Shown: in pieces, positions 21,672-30,626 of the stretch
Layout of the letters: the number at the start of each line of letters is the position of its first letter
Numbering within the stretch: position 1 is the stretch's first letter
Origin: Bartonella schoenbuchensis R1
GTDB lineage: Bacteria; Pseudomonadota; Alphaproteobacteria; Rhizobiales; Rhizobiaceae
Assembly: GCF_002022685.1 (NCBI RefSeq)
Contig: NZ_CP019789.1
Location: 1,178,001 to 1,242,000 of the forward strand
Direction of reading: 5' to 3'
Length of the DNA stretch: 64,000 bases
Notes under the pieces: model-generated
Database searches by the model: none
What the model was told of the DNA's origin: nothing
Seen by the model: only the letters and a program-made list of their open reading frames with translations
Program-made: the position numbers and the translations under genes

Positions 21672-22271
21672 AACCACACACCATTCTCTATTAAATGAGG
21701 CACAATATTTTGAGCAGCATACCTATAAACATTATTGATATGCCTTTACATTATTCCTCAATATCAGATAGCTTTAAAATAAAATAAAACAATTACCGTA
21801 AGCCTACTGTTCGTGCAAAAATGCCACATCACAAACCATACTCAATCAACTGTAACGACTTGAATTTCTCCCATAAAAAGAAGAGACAGCTCTTAAAACG
21901 ACACCAGATGTATCAACCCAACTGTTATAATTGCTTCTTGAATAGACTGAACACTCTTGTCGCCTTATAATTGAGAAACAATTTTCTTAAACACACTTTA
22001 TACTTACGTAATACTTACATATTTCTTATGACCATTTTCATTCAGCATAGCTGTTACTGCATAAAGCACAAAAAAGCCAGTTAATATTATTGTTGTGATT
22101 TTATTCCCAAATGCATTAAAACTTATGGTTGTTATAAATAATTCTACTTAAAGAAAAACCATAAAGTGGACAGAATATTCACCACAAAATTTTTATTTTG
22201 TGATCTATAGCGTGCAATTCAAAAAATTATTTTTAGCCCATAGAAAAAAGCATTTTTATAAATACCATCCC
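21672..22271. other. 600-base gap upstream of the CDF gene
   Basis: No ORF of note. It contains the CDF promoter and the 3' flank of the candidate small RNA at 22272-22398. I see no other structure that I can defend. Confidence 0.4.
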
Positions 22272-22398
22272 CATAAAAAGAATCTGGGCATTGGGACCCA
22301 GATTCTTTTCCCCTAAAAAGGGACTACAGTCTTAGGAAATAGCGGGGACCTAAGACACTGTACCCGAATAAAACACTGTTGTGTGCTGCACTCGGTAG
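22272..22398 (-). ncRNA. candidate structured small RNA of about 125 nt
   Basis: On the minus strand this segment is GC-richer than its flanks and folds into successive hairpins. A 5' imperfect stem lies about 22360-22396. A central stem pairs 22325-22336 with 22349-22362 (CTTAGG/CCTAAG core extended by ACAG/CTGT). The 3' hairpin at 22276-22309 is a perfect 13-bp stem ending in T-rich sequence. A near-consensus promoter (TTGACA and TATAAA) lies just upstream. There is no ORF. I cannot match it to a named family; 4.5S RNA is excluded by the missing GGAAGCAGCC-type loop. Confidence 0.55.
22276..22309 (-). terminator. Rho-independent terminator of the candidate small RNA
   Basis: Perfect 13-bp inverted repeat (AAAAGAATCTGGG / CCCAGATTCTTTT) with an 8-nt loop. 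On the minus strand it is followed by further T-rich sequence; on the plus strand TTTT also follows, so it could work both ways. Confidence 0.75.
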
Positions 22399-22405
22399 TT
22401 GTATT

Positions 22406-22432
22406 TTTATACTTATGGTTGTATTATGTCAA
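22406..22432 (-). promoter_or_regulatory. sigma70-like promoter for the small RNA
   Basis: On the minus strand, TTGACA (22427-22432) is a perfect -35 box and TATAAA (22406-22411) a good -10 box, with 15 bp between them; a 17-bp spacing would give TAAAAA. The predicted start is near 22398. Confidence 0.5.
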
Positions 22433-22548
22433 CATATATTCTACTTTAAATTTAAAAATAATACATCTTTTTTGTCTCCCTATTCAATCATGAAGACACA
22501 GCATTCACTACGCTGGTGATTTAGAAAAAATAATGTTAGAAGCTCTAT

Positions 22549-23364
22549 ATGACTTTAAATATCACAACAATCCACGAAACTGATGACCCACGCTTGGAAG
22601 CTTATCGCAATATTCGTGAAAAAGATCTCGTTGGACGGCAACATCAATTTATTGCTGAAGGCAAAGTAGTATTGTCAGCACTGCTGCATTCAAAAGATTT
22701 TTCTGCCTTGTCATTGCTTATTGTAGCAGCACGCCTTCTTGGAATTATGCCTATTTTAAAAGCAACAAAACCAACCTGTCCTATTTATTGTGTTCCGCAA
22801 AAAGTCATGGACGATATTGCTGGTTTTCATGTTCATCGTGGTATGCTTGGTATTGGTGAACGTAAAACTTTACCATCATTACAAGATTTTTTACAAAATC
22901 TTCCAGAAAAAACCTTGGTGCCAGTTTTATGTGGTATTTCTAATCATGATAATATGGGTGCTATTTTTCGCAATGCAGCCGCTTTTGCCAGCCATGGTAT
23001 TATTGTTGATAAAACTTCATGTGATCCGCTATATCGAAAAGCAATTAGAGTTTCTGTTGGTGCTGCTCTAAAAATACCTTACACACAAGGCGCTGATATT
23101 GATAGCATTATTGAAGCTTTAAATGATGCGGACTTTCATCTTTATGCCCTTTCCCCTTCTGCCCCACGCTATCTCAAAGAAGCAAAATCAACAAAACGCA
23201 CTGCAATTATTTTAGGAGCGGAAGGTGATGGTTTGCCAGCTCATATTCTACAAAAATCAGAGACCCTACGCATTCCTATGGCTTATGGTTTTGATAGCCT
23301 CAATGTTGCTACAGCATCAGGTATTGCATTAGCACATTTTGCTGATTTTGATAAACTCAACTAA
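22549..23364 (+). CDS. SpoU/TrmH-family RNA 2'-O-methyltransferase
   Basis: A 271-residue SPOUT methyltransferase of the TrmH/RlmB family acting on rRNA or tRNA. The N-terminal substrate-binding part (about 1-100, including RQHQFIAEGKVVLSALL) is followed by the SPOUT domain with VPVLCGISNHDNMGAIFRNAAAF (motif 1), ILGAEGDGLPAHIL (motif 2) and IPMAYGFDSLNVATASGIAL (motif 3). These are the usual SAM and catalytic blocks, including the motif-1 Asn and Arg. The target nucleotide is not predictable. Convergent with mnmA. Confidence 0.9.
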   Translation: MTLNITTIHETDDPRLEAYRNIREKDLVGRQHQFIAEGKVVLSALLHSKDFSALSLLIVAARLLGIMPILKATKPTCPIYCVPQKVMDDIAGFHVHRGMLGIGERKTLPSLQDFLQNLPEKTLVPVLCGISNHDNMGAIFRNAAAFASHGIIVDKTSCDPLYRKAIRVSVGAALKIPYTQGADIDSIIEALNDADFHLYALSPSAPRYLKEAKSTKRTAIILGAEGDGLPAHILQKSETLRIPMAYGFDSLNVATASGIALAHFADFDKLN

Positions 23365-23413
23365 AAGTGAGAATATTTTAAACCGTAAATACCCATTTTA
23401 TTAGTTTACTATT

Positions 23414-24643
23414 TTATTTGCACGCAATAGCTTCTTTAGTCTGAGGGAAAGTAATAGTTTTTGTTTCTAAATTATGCAAAACTTGTTTCAACATTGCCTC
23501 AGCACCTGCAGAACGTTCTGAATGTGTAATAAACCCACCCCCAAGAACACGCGCCTCATTACTATTTTCATTATAAAAAACACAGGCTTGCCCAGGAGCA
23601 ACCCCACTTTCGCTTTCTAATAAATCAACAGAAAACACACCATTTTGATAATGCAAACGAGCTGGACGTGGAGGGCGCGTTGAACGAATTTTGACTACCA
23701 CATCAATACCATTAGGAGGAAAATTGTCTAATTGCTCATCACCAAGCCAATTTACATCACGCAAAAAAAGTTTATGCGTTTCTAACATCTCACGCGGACC
23801 AACAATAACGCGCGCATTTTCCGCATCGAGATAAACTACATAAAGCGCCTCACCAGTTGCAATCCCAATGCCGCGACGTTGACCAACAGTATAATTGATA
23901 ATTCCTGAATGTTCGCCCAAAATTTGCCCATTGATATGCATAATAATCCCAGGATTTGTAGATTCTGGGCGCAATTTTGTAATAACATCAGAATATTTTC
24001 CTTGTGGAACAAAGCAAATATCTTGGCTATCATGCTTATCGGCAACAACAAAACCCATTTCTGCTGCTATTTCACGAACACGTGCTTTTGGAAGATCTCC
24101 AAGTGGAAAACGCAAATAATCAATTTGCTCTTGCGTTGTGGCAAAAAGAAAATAGCTCTGATCACGCTCAGCATCAAGAGGGCGAAACAATGCTCGGTGT
24201 GCACCACAAGAACGACTGCGAATATAATGGCCTGTTGCCAAAGCATCTGCACCTAATTCACGTGCAGTTGCTAATAAATCAGAAAATTTAACAGTTTGAT
24301 TGCAAGCAACACATGGAACAGGGGTTTCTCCATGTGTATAACTTTCTGTAAAAGGATCAATTACAGCTTCGCGAAATCGCTCTTCGTAATCAAGAACATA
24401 ATGAGGTATATTCAATGTTTCTGCTATACGACGGGCATCTTCAATATCTTGTCCTGCACAACACGACCCCACACGATGCGTTGCAACACCATGATCATAA
24501 AGTTGCAAGGTAATTCCAACAACATCATAACCTTCTTTTTTTAAGAGGCCTGCCACAACAGACGAATCAACGCCTCCAGACATTGCAACAACAATACGAG
24601 AGTTTTCGGGCTGTCCTGGCAAATCAAGGCTATTTAAAGACAT
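23414..24643 (-). CDS. mnmA: tRNA-specific 2-thiouridylase MnmA
   Basis: Adds sulfur to C2 of the wobble uridine in tRNA-Lys, -Glu and -Gln using sulfur relayed from IscS. The 409-residue protein has the PP-loop [16 protein letters not shown] (about residues 19-34), the first catalytic Cys in PVPCVACNQ, and the second in [10 protein letters not shown]. The central [11 protein letters not shown] block and the C-terminal β-barrel with PPRPARL are also present. The length is close to alphaproteobacterial relatives. Confidence 0.95.
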   Translation of the reverse strand: MSLNSLDLPGQPENSRIVVAMSGGVDSSVVAGLLKKEGYDVVGITLQLYDHGVATHRVGSCCAGQDIEDARRIAETLNIPHYVLDYEERFREAVIDPFTESYTHGETPVPCVACNQTVKFSDLLATARELGADALATGHYIRSRSCGAHRALFRPLDAERDQSYFLFATTQEQIDYLRFPLGDLPKARVREIAAEMGFVVADKHDSQDICFVPQGKYSDVITKLRPESTNPGIIMHINGQILGEHSGIINYTVGQRRGIGIATGEALYVVYLDAENARVIVGPREMLETHKLFLRDVNWLGDEQLDNFPPNGIDVVVKIRSTRPPRPARLHYQNGVFSVDLLESESGVAPGQACVFYNENSNEARVLGGGFITHSERSAGAEAMLKQVLHNLETKTITFPQTKEAIACK

Positions 24644-24998
24644 ATGCTTATTCTCTACTTAAAATATGCGCTAGTAAGTGGATTGTTTCAATATATATAC
24701 ACACTATCCATTATCTCTTTATATTGTTTTTTATCCTTCCTACAACTAATAGTATTAGATTTTTAAAGAAGCGATACAAAATGCAAAGGGAGAGATAAAA
24801 AACAAAGAAAACAGCTTTTTTCATTTTTTTTAATAAAAAACCTTATCGAGAATATCATAATGTACTGTTTTATTTATCTTTTATCTACCCCTTTGCATTT
24901 GAATCGATTTTATTAATTTTTTTTCAACGTGTTTAGTTCTTTTTTAAAGCTCACGCTTTACAAGCATCTCAGGTCCTTGAACAAAAGTAGAGAATACA
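24644..24998. other. divergent promoter region between mnmA and sciP
   Basis: 355 AT-rich bases with no supported gene. It should contain promoters for the divergent mnmA and sciP genes. GTTTAGTTC-type AT-rich motifs are present near 24935 but no unambiguous site was identified. Confidence 0.4.
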
Positions 24999-25274
24999 AT
25001 GACCGATTTGATAAAAACACAAATAAAATATGTGATTGGCCCGGATGGTAGTCCACTGACAATTACCGACCTGCCATCACCAACAACAAGGCGTTGGGTT
25101 ATTCGCCGTAAAGCTGAAGTTGTTGCTGCTGTCAGAGGTGGATTGTTAAGTCTTGATGAGGCGTGTCAACGCTATACTTTGACTGTAGAAGAATTTCTTT
25201 CATGGCAAAGTTCGATTGATGAACACGGCTTAGCTGGATTACGGACAACAAGAATCCAACAATACAGGCATTAA
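24999..25274 (+). CDS. sciP: CtrA inhibitor SciP (DUF1153)
   Basis: A 91-residue DUF1153 protein. In Caulobacter the family member SciP binds CtrA and blocks activation of CtrA-dependent promoters in early cell cycle. Diagnostic sequence: KYVIGPDGSPLTITDLPSP followed by a helix-turn-helix-like region, TRRWVIRRKAEVVAAVRGG and SLDEACQRYTLTVEEFLSW. Full family length. A strong terminator lies 40 bases after the stop. It is close to ctrA, on the other side of a fliJ-like gene. Confidence 0.9.
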   Translation: MTDLIKTQIKYVIGPDGSPLTITDLPSPTTRRWVIRRKAEVVAAVRGGLLSLDEACQRYTLTVEEFLSWQSSIDEHGLAGLRTTRIQQYRH

Positions 25275-25314
25275 TTGCCATTGATAGTGATGGATTTTCA
25301 GGCCTTATACTTAA

Positions 25315-25348
25315 AAAATAGCCAGATTTTTTTAAATCTGGCTATTTT
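25315..25348 (+). terminator. Rho-independent terminator after sciP
   Basis: Perfect 15-bp inverted repeat AAAATAGCCAGATTT / AAATCTGGCTATTTT with a TTTT loop, ending in T-rich sequence. A-rich on the other side, so it could also serve the convergent fliJ-like gene. Confidence 0.85.
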
Positions 25349-25437
25349 CTATTATAATCCACAAACTAAAATTTATATCTAATCTACAGTTTGTATCATT
25401 CAATCATAAAGTGTGAGACTTTACCAAAACATGGTCA

Positions 25438-25794
25438 TTACTCACCCACTGCCCTTTCACTTTCTCGCACTTCAAGAACTTGCATACGTTGCAATTCCGT
25501 TTCAACTTCATGTAAAGTAATCTCAGCATTTGCTTTTTGAAGCTGTAAATCACGAATTGAATCTGTTAAATTATCGTGTCGCTTCCGCGCTGCACGAGCA
25601 ACAGTTGAATAAGCAAAATGATTAATATCATCATTTCCAGATTTACGTTCTTCACTGGCAATTTGTGCTTCTAATTCTAGCACCATTTGTTCAAATTCTT
25701 TGATCATTATTTCAAGCTGTGCAATTTCACGACGCTTCTCACGCACTTGAAACGTTTTTAATTTTACCATATTCTGCTGTGGCTTCATACTCAT
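25438..25794 (-). CDS. fliJ: FliJ-like coiled-coil protein
   Basis: A 118-residue, highly charged helical protein that is almost entirely coiled coil (about residues 12-75 and 80-112, rich in E, K, R, Q). In Rhizobiales the gene next to ctrA is annotated as flagellar export chaperone FliJ, and size and pattern fit. FliJ proteins escort rod/hook substrates and couple the FliI ATPase to the export gate. Sequence identity is low in this family, so the assignment rests on coiled-coil form and position. The presence of flagellin at 52.6 kb makes a motility role plausible. Confidence 0.65.
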   Translation of the reverse strand: MSMKPQQNMVKLKTFQVREKRREIAQLEIMIKEFEQMVLELEAQIASEERKSGNDDINHFAYSTVARAARKRHDNLTDSIRDLQLQKANAEITLHEVETELQRMQVLEVRESERAVGE

Positions 25795-26371
25795 TACTCC
25801 TTGATTGCGCTAACAAAGAACGCACATTTCCCCTCTGACAACAGACTTCTAGTACCATCCTTTCAACAAAAAAGTAAACCGTTCTTTTTAAGTCGAAAAA
25901 TAACTCTTTTCTGCCTTTTTTAAAACACTTAATAAACACAATGTATTTACAAAGCATCAACTACTTATTCATTTTTCATTTCTATCATAGAATCAAAGAA
26001 ACTTAAAATACAAATAAATAAACCTCATAATTTTGAACAAAAAAATAATTGTAAATAATATATTATAAGATTTATTTTAAGTAAAAAATTAACAAAATAG
26101 GTAACTCATTTTTCTACTTAATTAAGAAAAATAAGATTCTTTCTAAAATATTTTATTAACCTCTTCCAAAAATGAAAATATTTTGTTAACCACTATCTCA
26201 GATAGTGGGGAGAAAATAGTGGTGATTGTTACGCGTACCACTGCATTATTTACAAACACTTTTAACAGTTAAGTGTTTGATGTTGTTATTTTTTATCAAT
26301 GGTAGTTTTACCAATTGTATAAATGAAGAGCTCTTCTTGATTCGCAAGGAGCAAAGCGAGGAATTTTTAAA
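25795..26371. other. 577-base ctrA upstream region
   Basis: No supported ORF. Very AT-rich (notably 25970-26140) with repeated TTAA motifs. This is an unusually long regulatory region for a response-regulator gene, consistent with multiple cell-cycle promoters for ctrA and the divergent fliJ-like promoter. Confidence 0.5.
26077..26191 (+). promoter_or_regulatory. ctrA: possible CtrA autoregulatory sites
   Basis: TTAA (26077) and TTAAC (26089) are spaced by 8 bases, one off the TTAA-N7-TTAAC consensus for CtrA. Two further TTAACC half-sites lie at 26156 and 26186, 30 bp apart. In an AT-rich region such motifs also arise by chance. Confidence 0.35.
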
Positions 26372-27073
26372 ATGCGCGTATTATTAATTGAAGACGATAA
26401 AACCACCTCTCAAAGCATTGAATTGATGCTAAAATCAGGAAACTTTAATGTATACATTACTGATTTAGGTGAAGAGGGCGTCGATTTAGGTAAGCTTTAT
26501 GATTATGATATTATTTTGCTTGATTTAAATTTACCTGATATGTCAGGTTATGATGTTTTGCGGACTTTACGATTAGCAAAAATAAAAACCCCCGTTCTTA
26601 TTCTTTCAGGTATGAGTAGCATTGAAGATAAGGTGCGCGGTTTTGGTTTTGGGGCTGACGATTATATGACTAAGCCTTTTCATAAAGAAGAGCTAATTGC
26701 GCGTATTCATGCTGTCGTGCGTCGTTCTAAAGGTCATGCACAATCAGTTATTGTCACAGGTGATCTTACTGTCAATCTTGACAATAAAACAGTTGAGATT
26801 GCGGGTCGTCCCGTTCATTTGACTGGTAAAGAATATCAGATGCTAGAGCTTCTTTCATTACGAAAAGGAACCACACTCACCAAAGAAATGTTTCTAAATC
26901 ATCTTTATGGTGGGATGGATGAACCAGAGCTTAAAATTATTGATGTCTTCATCTGCAAATTGCGTAAAAAATTGGATGCTGTATCATCGGGAGTTAATTA
27001 TATTGATACAGTTTGGGGGCGTGGCTATGTATTACGTGATCCATCTGAAGAAAATATACGCAAAACCGCTTAA
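26372..27073 (+). CDS. ctrA: cell-cycle response regulator CtrA
   Basis: OmpR/PhoB-type response regulator that controls replication initiation, division and motility genes in alphaproteobacteria. 233 residues: receiver domain about 1-115 with acidic pocket EDD (7-9), phospho-acceptor Asp51 in ILLDLNLPD and Lys in [13 protein letters not shown]-binding winged helix about 125-225 ([34 protein letters not shown]). Very close to CtrA throughout. Phosphate comes through CckA-ChpT; chpT is the next gene, convergent. Confidence 0.96.
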   Translation: MRVLLIEDDKTTSQSIELMLKSGNFNVYITDLGEEGVDLGKLYDYDIILLDLNLPDMSGYDVLRTLRLAKIKTPVLILSGMSSIEDKVRGFGFGADDYMTKPFHKEELIARIHAVVRRSKGHAQSVIVTGDLTVNLDNKTVEIAGRPVHLTGKEYQMLELLSLRKGTTLTKEMFLNHLYGGMDEPELKIIDVFICKLRKKLDAVSSGVNYIDTVWGRGYVLRDPSEENIRKTA

Positions 27074-27253
27074 ATGATAAAACGCATAAGTATGGTTTTG
27101 GAATGTTAAGTGTGACGTTTTATTTCTTAAATAAAGGTTTTACACAATGACTTCTTTTATACAAAAATGCTTGTGGGTTAGTTAAGAAAGGCTAAGGTCA
27201 CTCTATTAACCCACAAGATTAGGGTATTTTCAGCATAGTATAAACAATTTTAT

Positions 27254-27892
27254 TTAAAGCTTCTTTGTGCTTTCAAAAATAACATGACTATCAGTTTCAT
27301 ATATGTTTAGTGTCATACCTGTTAGCTCAGCCAATAATATTGTATAGTAAAATTGAATTGCGTGAGCATCAATTGTTTCTTCTAGTGCTTTTTTATTGTA
27401 TAATTCAACAAAACGAGGGGGAATACGTAAAATTTGACCGCAAATTTCAAATCGGAAAGAACGTGTATTGATATCTTGTGCAATCGTCACAACTATTTCA
27501 CCACCACGGGAAATGGTTGTATTTGCAATTAATAATAAATTCAGCAAAAGCTTAACTTCATTTTTTGGTAAAAGCAAAGTGGGAGCTTGCCATTTCAAAA
27601 TTGCCCTTTCTTCTGCCATATATTGCTGAGCAACCTGTTCAGCAAAACGCGTGTCTATCTGACTGTCCACTGATCCTGAAGCACCAAAAGCTAATCGGAA
27701 AAATTGTAAGCATGCAGAAGCTTTTGAAACAGACGAACGCACCAATTGCAAAGCATCTTCTTCAACTCCTCCTTCATCATAAAGTTCCATCGCATTTTGA
27801 ATGGCACCAATAGGTGAAATTAAATCATGGCAAATACGGCTACAAAGCAGCGCAGTAAGATCGGCAAACTTCAAAGAAACAGTTGACGTCAT
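27254..27892 (-). CDS. chpT: histidine phosphotransferase ChpT
   Basis: A 212-residue phosphotransferase that relays phosphate from CckA to CtrA and CpdR. The N-terminal dimerisation helix contains the phospho-accepting His in CSRICHDLISPIGAIQNAME (about residue 22). The rest is a degenerate histidine-kinase-like ATPase fold without N, G1 or G2 boxes, as in ChpT. Its place beside ctrA supports a dedicated pathway partner. Confidence 0.88.
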   Translation of the reverse strand: MTSTVSLKFADLTALLCSRICHDLISPIGAIQNAMELYDEGGVEEDALQLVRSSVSKASACLQFFRLAFGASGSVDSQIDTRFAEQVAQQYMAEERAILKWQAPTLLLPKNEVKLLLNLLLIANTTISRGGEIVVTIAQDINTRSFRFEICGQILRIPPRFVELYNKKALEETIDAHAIQFYYTILLAELTGMTLNIYETDSHVIFESTKKL

Positions 27893-28101
27893 AATTTATT
27901 GATAACTCCCGAACTTAAAAATTTAAAACTCATTTTACGCTAGAACTTTTAACATTCAGTGCATATATGGAAATTAATAACTACATTAAAGAAATTTTGT
28001 GAGATAACTTTAAGGATTTAAACAGTTTTATGCCTTATTTTCTATTTAAATTGAATAAAAACTTTAACATCCTTTTATATGACAACTAAAAAGAAAATCC
28101 C

Positions 28102-28694
28102 ATGACTCTCTCTTTTTTATCACGCTGGACTGCAAATATTGCACTTTTGATAGCTCTTTTATTTGTAACGGTAGGTTCTGCAAACGCTGAACTTCAACCA
28201 ATGAACAAGAATAAATATTATTCAATGCAAGAAATTATCGGTTCTGGCCATAATTTTTTGGACAAACTACAAATAATCTAGCAACTGCAATTGAAAATAT
28301 CTTTTCGCGATACGGTCTTCCAAATGCTTATATTTTAGGAGAAGAAGCTTCTGGTGCTTTTTTTGCTGGATTAACTTATGGTGAAGGGCAAATCTTTACC
28401 AAAAATTATGGTCAGCATAAAGTCTTTTGGCAAGGGCCATCTGTAGGGTGGGACTTTGGCGGTCAAGGCTCTCGTTTAATGATTCTAATTTATGATCTCA
28501 ATGATATAAACAATTTATGGGGACGTTATGGCGGTATTTCAGGTTCAGCCTATTTAATTGCGGGAGTCGGTTTTCACGCTCTTAAACGTAATAATACTTT
28601 ATTGATTCCAGTACGTACAGGGGTTGGTGCACGTCTTGGCATTAATATGGGGTATTTAAAGTTAACCCCCATGCCAACATGGAATCCATTTTAA
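28102..28694 (+). pseudogene. DUF1134 exported protein, frameshifted
   Basis: Starts with a Sec signal peptide (residues 1-29, ending GSANA) and continues for about 58 residues, then runs into TAG near 28300. In the next frame DUF1134 sequence continues to 28694: LGEEASGAFFAGLTYGEG, GPSVGWDFGGQGSR, GGISGSAYLIAGVG, PVRTGVGARLGINMGYL. Adding one T at the T6 run 28254-28259 restores HNFFGQTTNNLA and a 197-residue family-length protein. DUF1134 proteins are conserved exported alphaproteobacterial proteins resembling EipA-type envelope factors of Brucella. Probably intact if the run was miscounted. Confidence 0.8.
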
Positions 28695-29094
28695 ACAATT
28701 GCTATTGAAAAAAGAAATTATGCGAATTAAACAACTCTTCTTTTATTCCTAGCGTTTCTATTTTCCAGGTTTAAGAAGGATGTGTCGTTCTTTATTATTT
28801 GGCAAAATACTTTTTGCCTTATACATCAATTTGTTTCTATAACAGCTCCGTTATCACTCAATGCAATACAAGAAAGCTATGATTTTTATGCTCAAGTATG
28901 CTATAAAACTGATATACAATGATAAAAATACAATTTTTTCAAAGGTAAAATTCAATTCAATCAAGCAAAAAGCAATTTTATCCGGTCGTCTCCATCCATA
29001 TAATGAGCTCCATATCCCTTTAAACAGGTGCTAAATCACATAAAAACAAGCAATATATTCTTGTGGTAAATCTCTTATAACGGAAACTAACGCT
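28695..29094. other. 400-base gap
   Basis: No supported gene. One hairpin (GGCAAAA/TTTTGCC, 28801-28818) ends in T's and may be the terminator of the DUF1134 gene although about 110 bases downstream. The remainder is plain AT-rich sequence before the small gene at 29095. Confidence 0.4.
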
Positions 29095-29343
29095 ATGCGT
29101 AAAAAAATAGAAGATTTTCAACAACGCTTATTAAAAGTTCAAATCGACGACCTTAACAGTGATTCTAGCAATCAACTGCTCAATGAGCTGCGTAAAGAAA
29201 CAAAAGAATTAGCAGCTACATTAGCTGCCCAAATAGCCTTAAAAGAAGGTGAAAATTCACCCATCAATACATTGATCAAAAACTCTAAAAGTAAAAGTGA
29301 TCTCGCATCCTATATTCGCAAAAAAACAATTCGTACTACATAA
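29095..29343 (+). CDS. small unknown helical protein
   Basis: An 82-residue, strongly charged protein, predicted mostly helical: residues 1-60 alternate K/E with Leu and Ala (LLNELRKETKELAATLAAQ), and the C terminus is basic (KSDLASYIRKKTIRTT). It has no signal peptide and no Cys. I do not recognise a family. Support for being real: ATG start, GGAAAC about 10 bases upstream, balanced codons unlike random AT-rich frames, and independence from neighbours. It could be a DNA- or RNA-associated accessory protein, but nothing shows that. Confidence 0.6.
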   Translation: MRKKIEDFQQRLLKVQIDDLNSDSSNQLLNELRKETKELAATLAAQIALKEGENSPINTLIKNSKSKSDLASYIRKKTIRTT

Positions 29344-29463
29344 ATATTTTCGACATAAACTGTCTTTAAAAACAATATTAGCTAACGTTTATACATTAAG
29401 AAGTTACTGAAGCGATTAAATGGTGGTTGCAATTTCCTTCTTATGTTAAAAATTATACACCTT

Positions 29464-30579
29464 TTAAAGACAAAAATTTCTTATGTGTTGAATAATTACA
29501 TCCTGATCACTTTGCGATAAATAAGGATGCATAGGCAAACTTAAAACACAATCTGCTAAAGATTCAGAAACAGAAAGAGAACCCTTCACGTAGGGAAAGT
29601 GTTTATAAGCTGGTTGTAAATGCAATGGAGTATTATAATAAACCATTGTAGGAATACCGTTTTCTTGTAAATACATCTTTAATTGATCGCGATTTTTCAC
29701 CTTAATAGTATATTGCGCATAAGCACAACGAATATCTTCTCCCACTTCTGGAACTGTTACAATATCTTTTAAACCATTAGAATAACGCTGAGCAATTGCC
29801 ACACGCCTTTCCATCTCATCTTCAATGATTGCAAGTTTTTCTAATAAAATTGCAGCTTGAATTGTATCCAACCGTGAATTTAAACCAATACGAACATTAT
29901 CATATTGTGTTTTCCCTTTACCATGAAACAAAATTGAACGTAAAAGCGCTGCCAAATCACCATCATTGGTCATCATAGCGCCTCCGTCACCGTAACATCC
30001 TAATGGTTTTGCTGGATAAAAGCTTGTTGCTGCAACATCACCAAAAGCCCCACACATAACATTACCTATTTTACCACCTATCGCTTGAGCAGTATCTTCA
30101 ATAACAAAAAGATTTTCTCTCGCAGCTATGGCAGAAATTGTTTTATAATCAGCAGGTAGCCCAAACAAATCGACCGAAATAATTGCTTTTGGCTTAAGCT
30201 GCCCCTCTTTCTTTATCATTGTGATTGCTTCACCAAGTTTATCAACGTCAATATTGAACGTATCTGGCAAAACATCCACAAAAACAGGTTTTGCTCCTAC
30301 TAAAGCAACAACCTCAGCTGTAGCAGAAAACGTAAAGCTTGGGCAAAAAACAGCATCACCTGGCCCAATATTTTTAGCCATAAGGGGCATCATCAATGCA
30401 TCAGTTCCATTGGCACATGCAACCACATGTTTAACGCCAAGATAATCTGCTAATTTTTCTTCAAATTCCGTTACTTGCGGCCCTAAAACATATTGACCAC
30501 TGGCCACCACCTGCGCAATTGCGGCATTAATTTTCTCTTCAATGCGTGCGCGCTGCGCCCCAAGGTCGATAAATTTCAT
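29464..30579 (-). CDS. DegT/DnrJ/EryC1 sugar aminotransferase (GnnB-like)
   Basis: A 371-residue PLP-dependent aminotransferase that aminates keto-sugars on nucleotide carriers. Visible are the substrate-domain CANGTDALMMPLMA, FCPSFTFSATAEV, the PLP-phosphate region EDTAQAIGG, and the Schiff-base Lys in SFYPAKPLGCYGDGGAM. It is separated from a Gfo/Idh/MocA dehydrogenase gene by 47 bases on the same strand. That pair matches GnnA/GnnB, which convert UDP-GlcNAc to its 3-amino form for 2,3-diamino-glucose lipid A, known in Bartonella. The exact sugar is inferred, not shown; WlbA/WlbC-type O-antigen chemistry is the alternative. Confidence 0.88.
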   Translation of the reverse strand: MKFIDLGAQRARIEEKINAAIAQVVASGQYVLGPQVTEFEEKLADYLGVKHVVACANGTDALMMPLMAKNIGPGDAVFCPSFTFSATAEVVALVGAKPVFVDVLPDTFNIDVDKLGEAITMIKKEGQLKPKAIISVDLFGLPADYKTISAIAARENLFVIEDTAQAIGGKIGNVMCGAFGDVAATSFYPAKPLGCYGDGGAMMTNDGDLAALLRSILFHGKGKTQYDNVRIGLNSRLDTIQAAILLEKLAIIEDEMERRVAIAQRYSNGLKDIVTVPEVGEDIRCAYAQYTIKVKNRDQLKMYLQENGIPTMVYYNTPLHLQPAYKHFPYVKGSLSVSESLADCVLSLPMHPYLSQSDQDVIIQHIRNFCL

Positions 30580-30626
30580 ATTAACTCCATTGATAATTAC
30601 AAGAACATGAAAATACTATCTATTTT

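Noticed and set aside
22276..22362. Riboswitch for the CDF transporter or the methyltransferase gene
   Set aside because: The structure has its own promoter and terminator and is about 600 bases from the CDF start; for the plus-strand gene the promoter points the wrong way.
23836..24544. Several overlapping frames on both strands inside mnmA
   Set aside because: Shadow frames of a well-supported gene; none has its own start signal or family.
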